DNA of 64,000 nucleotides. It comes from Taenia hydatigena. Lineage: Eukaryota > Platyhelminthes > Cestoda > Cyclophyllidea > Taeniidae. Shown one piece after another: positions 52,520 through 64,000 of the stretch (position 1 is the first letter of the stretch; the number at the start of each line of letters is the position of its first letter). The position numbers and the translations under genes are program-made. The notes under the pieces were generated by a model that did not search any database, was not told where the DNA came from, and saw nothing but the letters and a program-made list of their open reading frames with translations. The stretch spans positions 1 through 64,000 of the forward strand of contig JADWOT020000141.1 of the NCBI GenBank assembly GCA_036345935.2, read 5' to 3'.

Positions 52520-53000
52520 AAAAGTGATGATGGTGATGAGGTTACTAGAGGCAGTGGATTCGGTGGTCATGGTAGTGACGCTCAAGGTTGCATCGATATT
52601 GGTGTCTGGTAAGATGTGGATGTTTACACTGCATTGTTAAGTGCACGCACAAGTGCATTTTGTATTGCGCCTAACGATGATGTTTGAACAATGAGGATAG
52701 AGGGAGTGCAGCTGACGTGAGACGGTAAAAATGGGATAAGGGGTAAGCAATAAAAGGTTGAAAGCGCGTGTGTTTCATAAAGTCACATGAAAAAGGCAGA
52801 AAGAATGTATTGATGGATTAATGAATGGAGGAATGGGTGGGTAGAGGAGGGTTTGAGGCGGTAGTGATGAGGGAGCGATTGAAGGACGGAGGCGTGTAGA
52901 GAGGAAAGAAGGAATGAAGGGGAGAAAAAATGGATAGGATTAATGAAATTGGAGGCGAGTTTGTGGAGGAAATGAGGTGTGTTTGATCAGCATAAAAAGT
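52520..53000 (+). repeat. R2 dispersed repeat, copy b
   Basis: Diverged copy of the 38541 unit in the same orientation (ggtggtcatggtagtgacg, then acgcacaagtgcatttt, gtgcagctgacgtgag, then a GGATTAATGAATGG tail). It continues through a purine-rich segment to about 53000 that is matched in complement near 54970-55080 but not by copy a. Confidence 0.55.
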
Positions 53001-54055
53001 AGTGTATGGGAATTCGGATTGAGAGACGAATGAAATCCAGCTTTCTCACGCTCACACACTTTGTAGCCATCCTTAACTTAGAGCAATAGCTTAGGCTAAG
53101 CTGCAAGGACAGTCGGTTTTTTAGAAAGGAATATTTGCTTCCTTACTTACTTTTAACGAACACATCCGCACTTAACCAGTCATCATCCATCACAAAATTT
53201 GCCCTTACAAAGGTACGTCACAGTTTGAGCACTAAAATCTAGTTTGCTGACTCACGAAGAAAACAAGACTAATATCGATGGCATCGGAACAGCATCCATA
53301 ATGCCTGCACCGGTGATAGTGTCTAGAAGACCAAAGTTTATTTGAGCATGCTATTTTGGTGAGAAGCGGTCAGAGAATTCGAGTTGCATTGCGAAACGCA
53401 TGTTACCTGTCCCTGAAAGGAGTTGCACTCTGAAGAGTCATGACCTCGATTGCCAGACCGCATATGATATTGCTGCTACTGGGTTTTAAGGGCTTGGAGA
53501 TCAAGGTGGAAGCGATAAGCGTATAGCTTAAAAAAACCAAGAGAAAAGTTGGAGACTTACAGCTCAAAATGAACAGATAGTCTACTACACCACAGCCGCT
53601 GTTGCAAGAAATCGAAGGAGGACCCTGATCCCTCCAGCCATGAGAAAGTGAGTTGCGAATATTGATTCGGCTCTTTCTGATTTTAGTCAGGTGTCTGTAT
53701 GGCGTATTTTGTATCCAAATGTCAACATTTTCTTGGCGCTCAACTTTTATGTTACTTGAGTTACCGTCATTAATTAGTGACAGTAGTAATAACAGTTTTT
53801 CCTGCCATCTGATTATCCTTTTAACTTGCCACTCATTTAACTTACCAACCCTTCATCCTCTTTTCAGTGCAATCTTTTTATCTTTACAGAAGAAGAACGT
53901 GATGGAATAAAGACAGCAGTCTGCCCTCCGCTAGTGAACTAACACAATTCTATGCTTAGCGTTTTGCTGCGATACCGTCAACGCATTCGTCATACCCAAG
54001 ACTATCGACACTTCTGCATCCTCTCGCCATAGGACCATGTCCAGCACACTCGCAG
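53001..54055. other. No supported gene between R2b and the candidate cysteine-rich exon
   Basis: One hydrophobic 85-codon frame at 53653-53910 without splice support; nothing else. Confidence 0.4.
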
Positions 54056-54337
54056 GTAAAGATTTCTGCATAAAGGTGCATACTCACTGCGTCTCTAATA
54101 GTGTCTCCTTCACTGTGCGTCCACATTGCCATATTATCTTAGCTCAATCAATCCCGCCTCTTGCAAAGCAACTGTGCCTGCGTTTCGATGTTTCTAATCC
54201 GTGCGAAAGTATGCCATTGTCAAAGAGCGGTCAGTTAAACCCCGTTGCTGAAGTACTAATAGCTTGCGCTGCACATGAAATCGTCGTAAATGCTGCTAAT
54301 TGTTCTGCTGCCAACACTGTCTACACGGCGCCTGTTG
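54056..54337 (+). CDS. Candidate internal exon, cysteine-rich, unknown protein
   Basis: An open stretch of about 94 codons between a possible acceptor (ctcgcag at 54055) and a good donor (ttg|gtaagg, GT at 54338-54339), which would make both borders phase 1. The peptide has seven or more cysteines spaced along its length and a mixed, non-repetitive composition, unlike the low-complexity frames elsewhere. No family is recognised. The same ag|gtaaag site could instead be a donor, and no partner exon was identified, so a chance open frame remains possible. It lies between the inverted R2 copies b and c. Confidence 0.3.
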
Positions 54338-54964
54338 GTAAGGCTATCCTTTTGTTGACTTAAATCGTCTATGCAAAGAAGAAGACTAGTGCAATTGAAG
54401 CTAGCTAGAAGCTTCCTCGTTTTGTCATGAATGAATCTGGCTTCTACTGATTGTCATGCTGTGGCAGCACTGCCATCACCAGACGAATACCGTCCTTAAG
54501 CTTCAATAAGCATTACATCCAATGTGCCAATGGGAATCTTACTTGCAACTCTTCGGCTTACGCAACGACGAACCGCGACGACAGCTGGTATCACTCGTGA
54601 TTCACCCTTATTGCTATTTTTCACTGTAGAATCCACCAGGCTAAAGTAAATTCCATGGGGTCTTTATGACTTAAGGCGTTAAAATTCAGCTTTCATGGGT
54701 GCTACTTCTTGGTCCACAGTCTGCGCACTTTGAAAGTGGTCATCGAACATGAGATCATCATCTTCCAGAATCGTGAATCTAATCGATGCGACTCAGCTAT
54801 TCATTTACATACGGATATTGAATTGTTGAAGTGCACAATGGAGAACCAGAAACATGCCTCTCCGTTATTGTATCTTAAACAGTAAGTTGATAAATTCAAT
54901 AGCCAAGCACAAACAGTCAATATATGCAGTTAACGCCATGTAGGATTAATAATATTTAAGCTCC

Positions 54965-55400
54965 GCGAAATCATTGCTTTTCACCTCTCGCCTTTCCATG
55001 CCAACAACACATTTCATCACCCCTCTCATTGTCCACAGTTTCCTCCCCAATCCTTACCAACTTCCGTCCCGATTGACTTCCCTCCCTTCCTCCCAACAGT
55101 CCCTCACTCATCCTCTCTTTCATTCATTCATTCATCCGCCCATTTACTATCCCTTCCTCTCTGCTTTTTTCTCATGGCTATGCCAGCACACACACTGCAC
55201 ACATGGCATTTTACCCTATTTCTCATTCCCTCATTCTTGCCTAATCGCGTAATCTGAGCCTCCTCCATCCCCAGTTCTTGAACACCAGCACTAAGCGCAG
55301 TAAAAAATGCACTTGTTTGTGCATTTGCTACTGCACGTCTTGGCCTATAGGAATGTAAATTCACATTTAGTGTCTTTACCAGAGCATCGACATTGACTTT
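54965..55400 (-). repeat. R2 dispersed repeat, copy c (inverted)
   Basis: Reverse-complement copy of R2. The block gcagtagcaaatgcac lies near 55325 and the GAATGAATGAATGA tail near 55130. On the minus strand this copy keeps a 78-codon open frame with CHVCSVC, but the equivalent frame is interrupted in copy a. With copy b it forms an imperfect inverted pair around 53.0-54.96 kb. Confidence 0.6.
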
Positions 55401-58400
55401 TGCGATTAACTACGATTGATAAAATAATTACGTCACACTTTATGATCCACCAAGCAGGAACTCTCAGAATTCGACAATCCAAGACAAAATGAATAGCTCT
55501 TGACTTAGCATTTTAGCCTTTAGAGATAGTCATGAAGAATCTTCCATTTTTGAGTAAAGAGCCCTCGGCATTTATGTGAACTTGAGTTGATGTACTAGAC
55601 AAATGTTTGGCAAGTTGAATGACGGTGAGACGCGACATCAGGCCAGCAGAGCCGAATTTTCAGATGGCAATTTCTTATCCAACCGGGACAGAGCTATCAG
55701 CCAGTGGTGCATGCGTGACACATTTGCTCATCAATTGAATGCGGGTTAGGACCAGTCAAAGGCAAAAAATATCGCCTAGAAAATCCTAATTAATCTGTGC
55801 TGCAATTGTCACAAATATCTATTGAGCGACTATGACCAAATAAATCAAGATGCTACATACACATGGATGTTACCCAATAGGACTACATTCAAATCAGCAT
55901 TTTTCTAAAAGTTGTCTTTGATGAAACCTAGGGGCAACGTAAAATAGGTTTAATCATAGATATGAGGACGACAACCTTTTTACCATTGAGTCATCGGTCA
56001 TTGTACTAGTCTATCTATATATCCATAATTATCGAAGTAAAATAAGCTCTCCTTATATGCTATGCTTTCTTACGTATCACCCAGTGACACGAATATCTAC
56101 AAAATCCTCAAAAATCTTAATATTAGTGCTGGTAGCTGAATGCACATACAAATCCAAATCTTGCTGTATTTACCAAGGTTGTACGTTAGCTTTAGTAAAA
56201 TCAACAGCGGCAGCGCCAAGTTAGCTAGCTAGTAAGCATTTGACCACCTCGCCAAAGACGTGGTTGTGAAATATTTAGGATGTTTACCAATTGAGTTACG
56301 CTTGTAATCACATCATGTTTTCACAGTATATGGTAGCTTATTTGGCATAAACTTCACACTTATGCCAAAAAAATTTTTCTGCAGCCACGCTATGTGTCGC
56401 ACCTATTTATCAACTGTGAGGAATGCTCAAAGTCTCGATGAAGGTAACTCAATGCGTCTTTTGACCTTAGCCTCATGTCATGAGCCAATGTAGCCCAAAA
56501 CCACTCAGCTCTTGATTATGAACGGCCTACCACCCCCACCGCCTTTTTTACCAATCTCGATGCACATCTCTAACCTGCCACCCAGCCAGTCCAAAGAGGT
56601 CAAGAGGCTAACAGGAATGGGAACCTCGAAAAGTATAGGTAAGTTAAGCTCGAACTTCTTCACCTCCCTCCTAACCTAGTTCGCTTGCATCGATCCAGCA
56701 TCGTCACAGCTGGTATCCTGGTGGGTTTTACTTATCAAGGTAAAATATTTGGTAGCGTCTTTAATTGTGGCGTCCAATAGAAACTTCTGTCTCCTTAAAA
56801 AGTCAATTTCTGCAAACCCACTGGAATACTTGGCTACGGACATGAGTAAATAAAGGAGTTTAGGAACCCATAGAAATAAAAAGAAGTGAGGCGCAGTGCC
56901 ACAACACTGTGCAAAGACATTCGACGATGAACTTCTCCTCATTTTTTTCTTATTCCCTTCCGTAAGTACCTCGACCTTGTCTCGCAATCAACCGTTCATT
57001 TGTTCCTTATAGCTAAACATTCATGATGCCTCCTCTCAACAAGAGGTGTACAATTACTGCTATTATATTTCCTGATGCAAGGCAATAATTGGCTCTGACA
57101 TGCGACCAAAAATAGTCAGCAGAGCCGCAAGGAGTGATTGCTGTCTTTGATCAATTGATTAATCATGTATCTCTCGTAATTGTTCGTCTTGCTTCGACTC
57201 GCTATCGTTGTTGCTATTCGGCTATCTGTCCATGCATCTCTCCTGTTTTGTTTCATTCTCGCCTTCGGTCTTATTTTTGTTTAGCACTTCTGCCGCGGCC
57301 CTCTTTATCTACTCGTAACTCTACACCATTCACTCCTTCATTCTAGGTACGTTGAAAGGACCAAAATAGATACGTATCACAGAAATTAGGGGTGAGCGAT
57401 AGTGCCAACACTGCTTTTTCTTCTTGTGCTGCCTTCTCTCTCTTCTCCTTGAATTCGTTTGCGTGTGTCGATTCAAAGTTATCACAGCTAATATTCTGTG
57501 TAAACAGATGGAATGGGAACTATGACTGGCCTCTTTGAGTGTGCGATTTAAAAAAAAAATCCAAATTTCCCCCGCTGCAAACAATATACTTAAATTTTAC
57601 CTAGTCACATATCTGTATGAGTCAACAATTGAATTATTCTAAGAAAACTGCACCACAGCATTTTGAGAACTCATCCTAGAGTGCTAATTTTCAATCCTCG
57701 TTTGTTTGCCTTTGCCCGCACTCTCTTCAATCCAGCGGATCCTCATCTCTTCACTCCTGTCTCGACCATTCCTCTATCTCATTTGGCTGACCATTTATGC
57801 CACATGGATCCTACCGAAAAAACGCACAGACCATCACTGTTTTTTGTAATGCTACACAACAGTTACTTATAGCATCGGATTAAAAGGTATCAGAGGTGCA
57901 CCTTTGTTATTTTGATAGCCATCTTTATGGGTGGGTCGCCTACAATTTAATCTGTAGCATGTGCTTCATCCCCATGGCGCCTTACGTTGCCATTAAATCG
58001 GTCTCAACACTTTAAGATGATGCGACTAGTCAAGTCTGTACAACTCCATGTCTTCTCTTTCTTTTTCTTTCGCAGATATTGGGAATCAAGTTAGATACAA
58101 AAGAAGCACGTCCGTTGACGTCTTTGAAATGAGTATAAAAAAAGCCCACTTGCCCACGCCTCCTTTCTCATGCCTCATTTCACCGTATCTTTGACGGGTG
58201 TGTCCTTTGTCCCCTACTGCGTTCTATATGCTCACACGTATTGCATTTTTAAGAAGACAAATTATCCTTTCATGGCATTAGAGTTTTGCCAGTTTCATGG
58301 GCCGCGTCCGATTGAAATTGAAACAAGAAAATATGATAAAATGTATTGAAGCAAGTTGATACGTGGATGATAGAGTTGAGGTCAAATGAACAACCGGCTA

Positions 58401-61400
58401 GCCACCTGAAGACGACCAAAGGAGATCTTACCCCTCCAGGATGGAATTGCCGATTGGGTCGACTAAAAGGATAGGTTGGGGTAAGGGGAATGAGATTAGT
58501 TGGCTTTCGCACCCACACACGCACATGCACGCACACACATGTTCTACCTGGTTGCGTGACACCAATTAGGGCGACTCTCTAAGAGAACGAAAATAAAAGT
58601 GAACAAGGGCATGCGCAAAACACGGGCAAGCAGAAAGACAGGCGCAGACGCATGATGGAAATGGAGCAAGCGGTCCGGAGCAGGAAGAACACGTTCTTAT
58701 CCGTTAGTGCAAATCGTCAGGTAAAGGCATTCTATGCAAGAAAAATAAAAAATTGGTCAGTAAGATGGGCAGGTAAGATTTCTATCAGCGTACAAATCAC
58801 AAAGTGGAAAGTGGAAGCAACGCGCTCATCTTTGCTCTCGAGGGAAATGAAATTGAGGTTAGTGCGGTCTGGGTTATAAATTTTGCATTATTTAATCATG
58901 CCATAATAAAGAGTTAGTCTAGTGGGGAGGTGAAGGGGACCTACAAAGAGGGCGCTGATAGACGATGAGGTAGGATTAATAGGCAGGAGAGAAGTGATGA
59001 TGGAATTGGAGGAGAATGTGAGAGAAGCGTAAGAGAGGCAGAGGATCAAGATGCTCGCACGTCATAAAGGTGGAAGAATAAAGTCAAAGAAATATTATGC
59101 GGGGTTAATTAGTCCCTCTTTTTCGGTTGAGTTAAACGCGTAAAGCTCATACGGGAAGTTATAATGCGATGTGCAATGCATGCGAGCTTATCAAGCGTAA
59201 TAGAAAACGAAGAAGGCACCCACTAAAGATGCACTGCAGTAGGGTATAAGAAAAGGGGACTCTTCTCCACCTAGTTGAAAGATGTTATCAGACCTACTGC
59301 TTATGTGCGTGCCTTGATCCCTAACAACTGAGAGAAAGAAGAGGAAGACCTCAATTTGCATGGCATAGAGTTATGTTGACTCTAGTGGGTGGGACAAATT
59401 TGAATGCACTGTATTCTCTTTGTGGTAAAGATAATCAACCAATTGTAAAGAAGAAACATTCCACTTATCCACCTATAGAAAATTATCAAGGCACAGGTAT
59501 TTATAACACATTCTTGCTAACCGAATTGACGCTCGACCGACTATACCTCGTCTTTGCAATTATTGCTGAATTTCGAGCGAACAGTATTACCAAGTAACTT
59601 ATCTGCTACTAACCAGAATAACCCACTTACTGCTATAGTAAAGACGCGTGTTATCGCTTAAAAACCAGAATGCAAAGCATATTTATCACCGCAACTCTAA
59701 ATAGCTTAATTGAACTGGACTCAAATTCATGGCCTTAACAAAGTTGTTTAATGAGTAATGTAGGGGCAGCATCTGAGAGGTGTTGGCAAATTTACTCCAT
59801 GGGAGGTGCAGAAAACCCTGCTTACGAAACCTCTAAACGCACGCACTCTTCCTTGTATTGGTTGCCAAGCGCCTTCACCTAAGGATCATTGAACAGAGAC
59901 AGAAATGCCAAACGATTAATAAGCTCATGGCCATTGTTAATCGTTAGCCAAATGGAAAGTAGTAAAAGCGTAGGAACCTCAACCGAGGTGCTTTGCAAAC
60001 TAAGAAGATACCATCGCAATTTCACAACCTATCATCATCAATACAACATTCCAATCCACAATCCTAGCCCATCTCTATAATGCGCAAGCCTCGTGCGTTT
60101 CTGACCTTGGAAAGCAAAAATGGAAACGCAGTATCTAGTCGATGCCTTGCCATTACCAATACAGTCTTTGAGACATCTATACTTTTATATTTCTCAGCCG
60201 ATTGCCGACACTAATACCTGCTGTTAAACACGAAGAGCTTGAACAAAAATTATTAAATGAGAAGGATAAGGAAGGAAAGCATGATGTTTGTGTGCGTCAT
60301 GTCGCATTTCCAACGGGCAGATAATTCAGCAATGATTCACTAACGCTTACGGGCTTCAAGAAGCTCATGAAACACCATCCAGTTACATCGAATTCTATCT
60401 TGTAGATAGGTCTTAGCTATCACCTAATCACCGCGAACATCTGCGCCTACAGTTCAGCGCGTACGCACTAATGCGTGCAAGCCGTAGTCTCTTAGAAAGG
60501 GGGTGGTGAGTGCTTCAGACTTGTAGGGTGACAAGTGCGTGAGCGATTCAGCGATAAATAAAATGAAATGTATGTTTGCGTAGCATTCGTGGCAACATGC
60601 ATCATTTCTCATCATAAATTGTTCACCCAGTCGGACAGTCACTCAGAAAACCGCCCTACACGCGCATAAAGAGGTGTAAAAACAAGATATTTAGGAAGTT
60701 CTAATCCTGCTTTGCCAAATACGATAAGAAACTAGATGATAGTTGGTCTTTGCTCCAGTCCGTATTCAACGATCAAGCAACAGTCCAGATAGTTTGAAAT
60801 TTTGGGGGACGCTCTTTATTATTTTTAGTTATCTAGTGCCTGTCATTTCTAAATCCAACATTTCACACATCTACATCCCTTTCCCACTTAATTGGCAAGG
60901 TTCCGAATCCCCATCTCCTACTTCTCATCGCGCTAAAACTTGATTTTCTGCTTATTAGCCTTAGCCCATTCTGGATTAGTGGTATTTATCGCCCGACATA
61001 ACGGTTCTTTAACAACTTACTCTAGTCCCCATCATTCCAATTGCATATTGTGTGCTGCTTTACAAACTGGCCATATCCACACCTACCATTGCCTGCAAGG
61101 CTGTCTTCTCACGTGTCCTGCTCAAGCACCCATGCAGTTACGTAGTTCTCATCATCCCTCAATCCACTTCTCTCACTCTCTGTTTCGTCTACTTTCTGTC
61201 AACCCACACAGCATTTACATAACTATGCGCATTACCTTCTTCCCGTTCGTCACCTTCATTGATGTATCTCGTCCATATACCGGTCTTCTAGCTGCCATCG
61301 ACACAGAGCACAGTCCTTTACAAAGCAGTCCCGATTCCTCGCCAGGTATTCACCACACATCAACAAGCAACCCACTCCTCGGTACATTTGCCTCAGCTCC

Positions 61401-64000
61401 TCTACGGTCATCTAGCCCCAACCGTTCCACCCCTATTGGGTGCTAACATCCCTGCCTAGCCAACCGCTCCGCCGCTCTACTCTTACTTCGCTCTATATAT
61501 CTGCCTGAGCCAAGTCCTCCGAGTCCCTCACACCTCTGTTTAGTGTCCGTCTACTCACGTATGCGGGTTGTATGGACAGGAAATGGGAATAGAAAGGAGT
61601 TAAATGAATGTCACTTTCCCTTCCGAGTTCCAATGCCTCAACAGCTCTGTGCACAGTGTCGCTATTGTTCCAAAGGAACGCTTACCTAATTTACGTTAGC
61701 TAGCCCATTTTGCAGTCCGGCCCAATCAGAAGCCATGGCCTGCCTTGCCAGCCAAATAGTCTAGCCACCTTATTAAACAATATGGGAGACTTCCGATCCC
61801 TCTCGATGATCTCTGAAGGTGACCTAAATGCGAGTACTGCAATATTTGGTTTACCAGATGGAAGCGATGGCGTGAAACCATCTGCTATTAAGCTATATCT
61901 AACTACCTTAAAAATGTATTGCGAAAGGACAGATTACGGTTATATCGCACCTCAGCGGCCTTAAATACTATGCGTATAAGGCAATGCACAGAATTCCCTA
62001 GTTACTTTACCAATGTGATTGAGAAGTCTTGCTTTAAACCTTAAAAGCATTACACATTCTACAAAGGAACTTACCAGCTAAGATCTAACACCTATCCTTT
62101 GAAAGCTTTAGCAGTGGAATTCGTGTATCGTGCAGTCAGGAGACTAACTGCCTTACCTTCCTTAATTAACCTGCTGAAGGAACCAATAACGATGGTTTTT
62201 CAATAGGAAAGCTTTAAGCCTTCAACGTGCGAAATCACTATACAAGCTAAAAGTGGCATTCTAGCAATAGACTCAAGTAATTCAGGATCATCACCTACTC
62301 TGCATACAAACATGCGAGCAAATCGAAGAAGATACCCGAGAAAGCAACATGCAAGACGATAGGTTGTCCGGTCATCTGACCGGTCATGCTGCATCACTGA
62401 ACACCTTAAATGTGAAGCATGCGTTATCGGTCCGTGTGACCACTTTTGATTAACATATTAAGGGAGTCAGAAGAAAACGTGCCTACAAGAAAGACATCGT
62501 CAAAGTACCTGTCCAACCAGACACTACCTTTGGTCAGGGGAGGAAGATAAGGGGAAAATTAAGAGGAGATTAGAACTAGTAAAGTAAGGGAACTGCCAAG
62601 GCAAATAAAGACGATGAATATGCAGGCGAAAGAAGCCCAAAGAACTACATGGCGCAGGTGGGATAGAAAGAGATCGTCAAAATTACCACCTCTATAAATA
62701 GTGTCCACCAAAAGGGCATGCAAGTAAGGTTGATAAGAGAGGCAAAGACATCGAATCCAGGGGCAAAATTGGTTCATAGTCAGTTCAGTTGATAAAGCAC
62801 AAAACCAAATGCTATTAAAAAAACATTTCCTTGTTAAATTGTATGCGCAAAATAGTGCAAAACAGAAAGGATTGGCGCAAAACCCACATGTAAAGGTAGA
62901 AAGGCTTGAAAAACTGGAGAATGAACAAGTAATTTTGCCAACACATTCAAGATCAGCAATGCGTTAACTGATATAATTTGAAGAAGTGCAACTTTGCAAT
63001 GATAATTGAAAACGACAATGTCATCACGGCATATCTGGGATCTAATTTGCTGGATCCACTGAATAATTTACCATGAAAGCCTCTTAAGTGTCTCAAAACA
63101 CTTTATGCCTATGTTTTATGGGTGCGGATCTTCTAACTGTTGGAAGAGCATATAAAAGGGATAGATAGCAGTTTTCATGTTACACTACTTGAGTTAAAGG
63201 AACCTTTAAGTGATTCTAAAACTAAAAGCAGCCCATAATGAATGGAAGTAATAAAAAGGGTAGGCAGTTGTAATGACTTTAAGACAGAGATGTCAGCCAT
63301 TTGCCAGGCGTTAAGCGGTGCATTTGCATCAAACGAATTTTTCTAAGCAGCTAACTGTAGTCTTAAATTATAAGTTTCGTTCTACTGAGGTACACCTGTC
63401 TGAAACTGACTCTAATTCCACAAAATACTAAGTGAGACTAATGACTCTCTCGTTGACGAAAAATTCAGGACCGAATTATCCGTTCTGCCCAAATATCCAT
63501 CTATCGGTCAATTTATCCGTCCAATTCTCCCTCATTTAATAACTTATAACTTATGCAAAACTTATAATTCTGGCGGTGCTTGAAGACAAACGGATCTGAA
63601 CGTAAGTCCACAACATATGCGGGCGAAGATTCCAATCAAAAATACGAGAGCTGGGGATGACTAAAGAAGGCTTGAGTGGTAGTGTTTGCCGTTCAAGCAG
63701 GCGTATTTTTTGCATCGCATTAACCAAACCCAACGCCGGCTGCAGCTGAGACGCAGAAGGATATCCATCGCTGGAGGATCGCAAAGTAGTGTTCGTCGCA
63801 GAGCTGAATGGAAGGATGACTGAGTTGCAGGCACAGATTGCTGCCCTTTGTCAGACTTATTCTCCATCCATCGGTTCCGTATTGCAATCACCCGTCCATC
63901 CATACTTCTTCAATCCATATGTCTTGTTGTCTATTACTTGTTCATTAAACACTAGTTGTAGTGTCAAACGTCAATCCAGCTGTTCGTTTTCCTTCTACTT
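55401..64000. other. No supported gene; strand-asymmetric purine and pyrimidine stretches
   Basis: Alternating pyrimidine-rich (about 57.2-57.8 and 60.85-61.55 kb) and purine-rich (about 58.57-59.35 and 62.52-62.75 kb) stretches produce low-complexity frames, such as the Ser/His/Pro-rich 168-codon frame at 60940-61446. I see no domain, no convincing exon set and no copy of R1 or R2. Confidence 0.45.

Noticed and set aside
60940..61446. 168-codon Ser/His/Pro-rich frame as a gene
   Set aside because: It lies in a pyrimidine-rich stretch where stops are depleted by composition. The peptide is low-complexity with no recognised domain.

Overview
The window reads as nuclear DNA of a multicellular eukaryote, not a prokaryote or virus. 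The only convincing coding sequence is a family of C2H2 zinc-finger genes split by short GT-AG introns. The rest is gene-poor, moderately AT-rich DNA with dispersed and tandem repeats, and the longest open frame in 64 kb is only 174 codons. A compact invertebrate such as a parasitic helminth is plausible, but nothing here fixes the taxon.

The main structure is a very large palindrome. Bases 1-7203 and 14781-21983 are inverted copies (position p pairs with 21984-p) around a unique 7577-bp spacer. Every segment I compared was identical, and all open frames of the arms mirror each other at exact coordinates with identical translations. Each arm carries one copy of a multi-exon gene with four C2H2 fingers. 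The left copy runs leftward at 4037-4964 and the right copy rightward at 17020-17947, so the two genes point away from each other. Each arm also carries, near its outer end, a transposon-like repeat (called R1 here) with imperfect terminal inverted repeats. The left arm is still paired at base 1, so the palindrome may continue beyond the window.

A diverged single paralog of the zinc-finger gene lies at 48457-49347 on the + strand. It has the same exon order, the same exon lengths (75 and 105 nt for the second and fourth exons) and the same phase-1 introns, but its third finger is broken. Weaker finger-like remnants lie in the palindrome spacer and downstream of the paralog.

Other structure: further R1 copies at 31.66-32.83 kb and 41.57-42.29 kb; a second dispersed family (R2) at 38.54, 52.52 and 54.97 kb; a diverged tandem array at about 24.13-25.09 kb with a second, weaker one at 25.25-25.83 kb; a minisatellite of about 61 bp at 42.82-43.27 kb; a degenerate tRNA-like sequence at 7.51 kb; and one candidate cysteine-rich exon at 54.06-54.34 kb. 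The remaining stretches hold no gene I can support.
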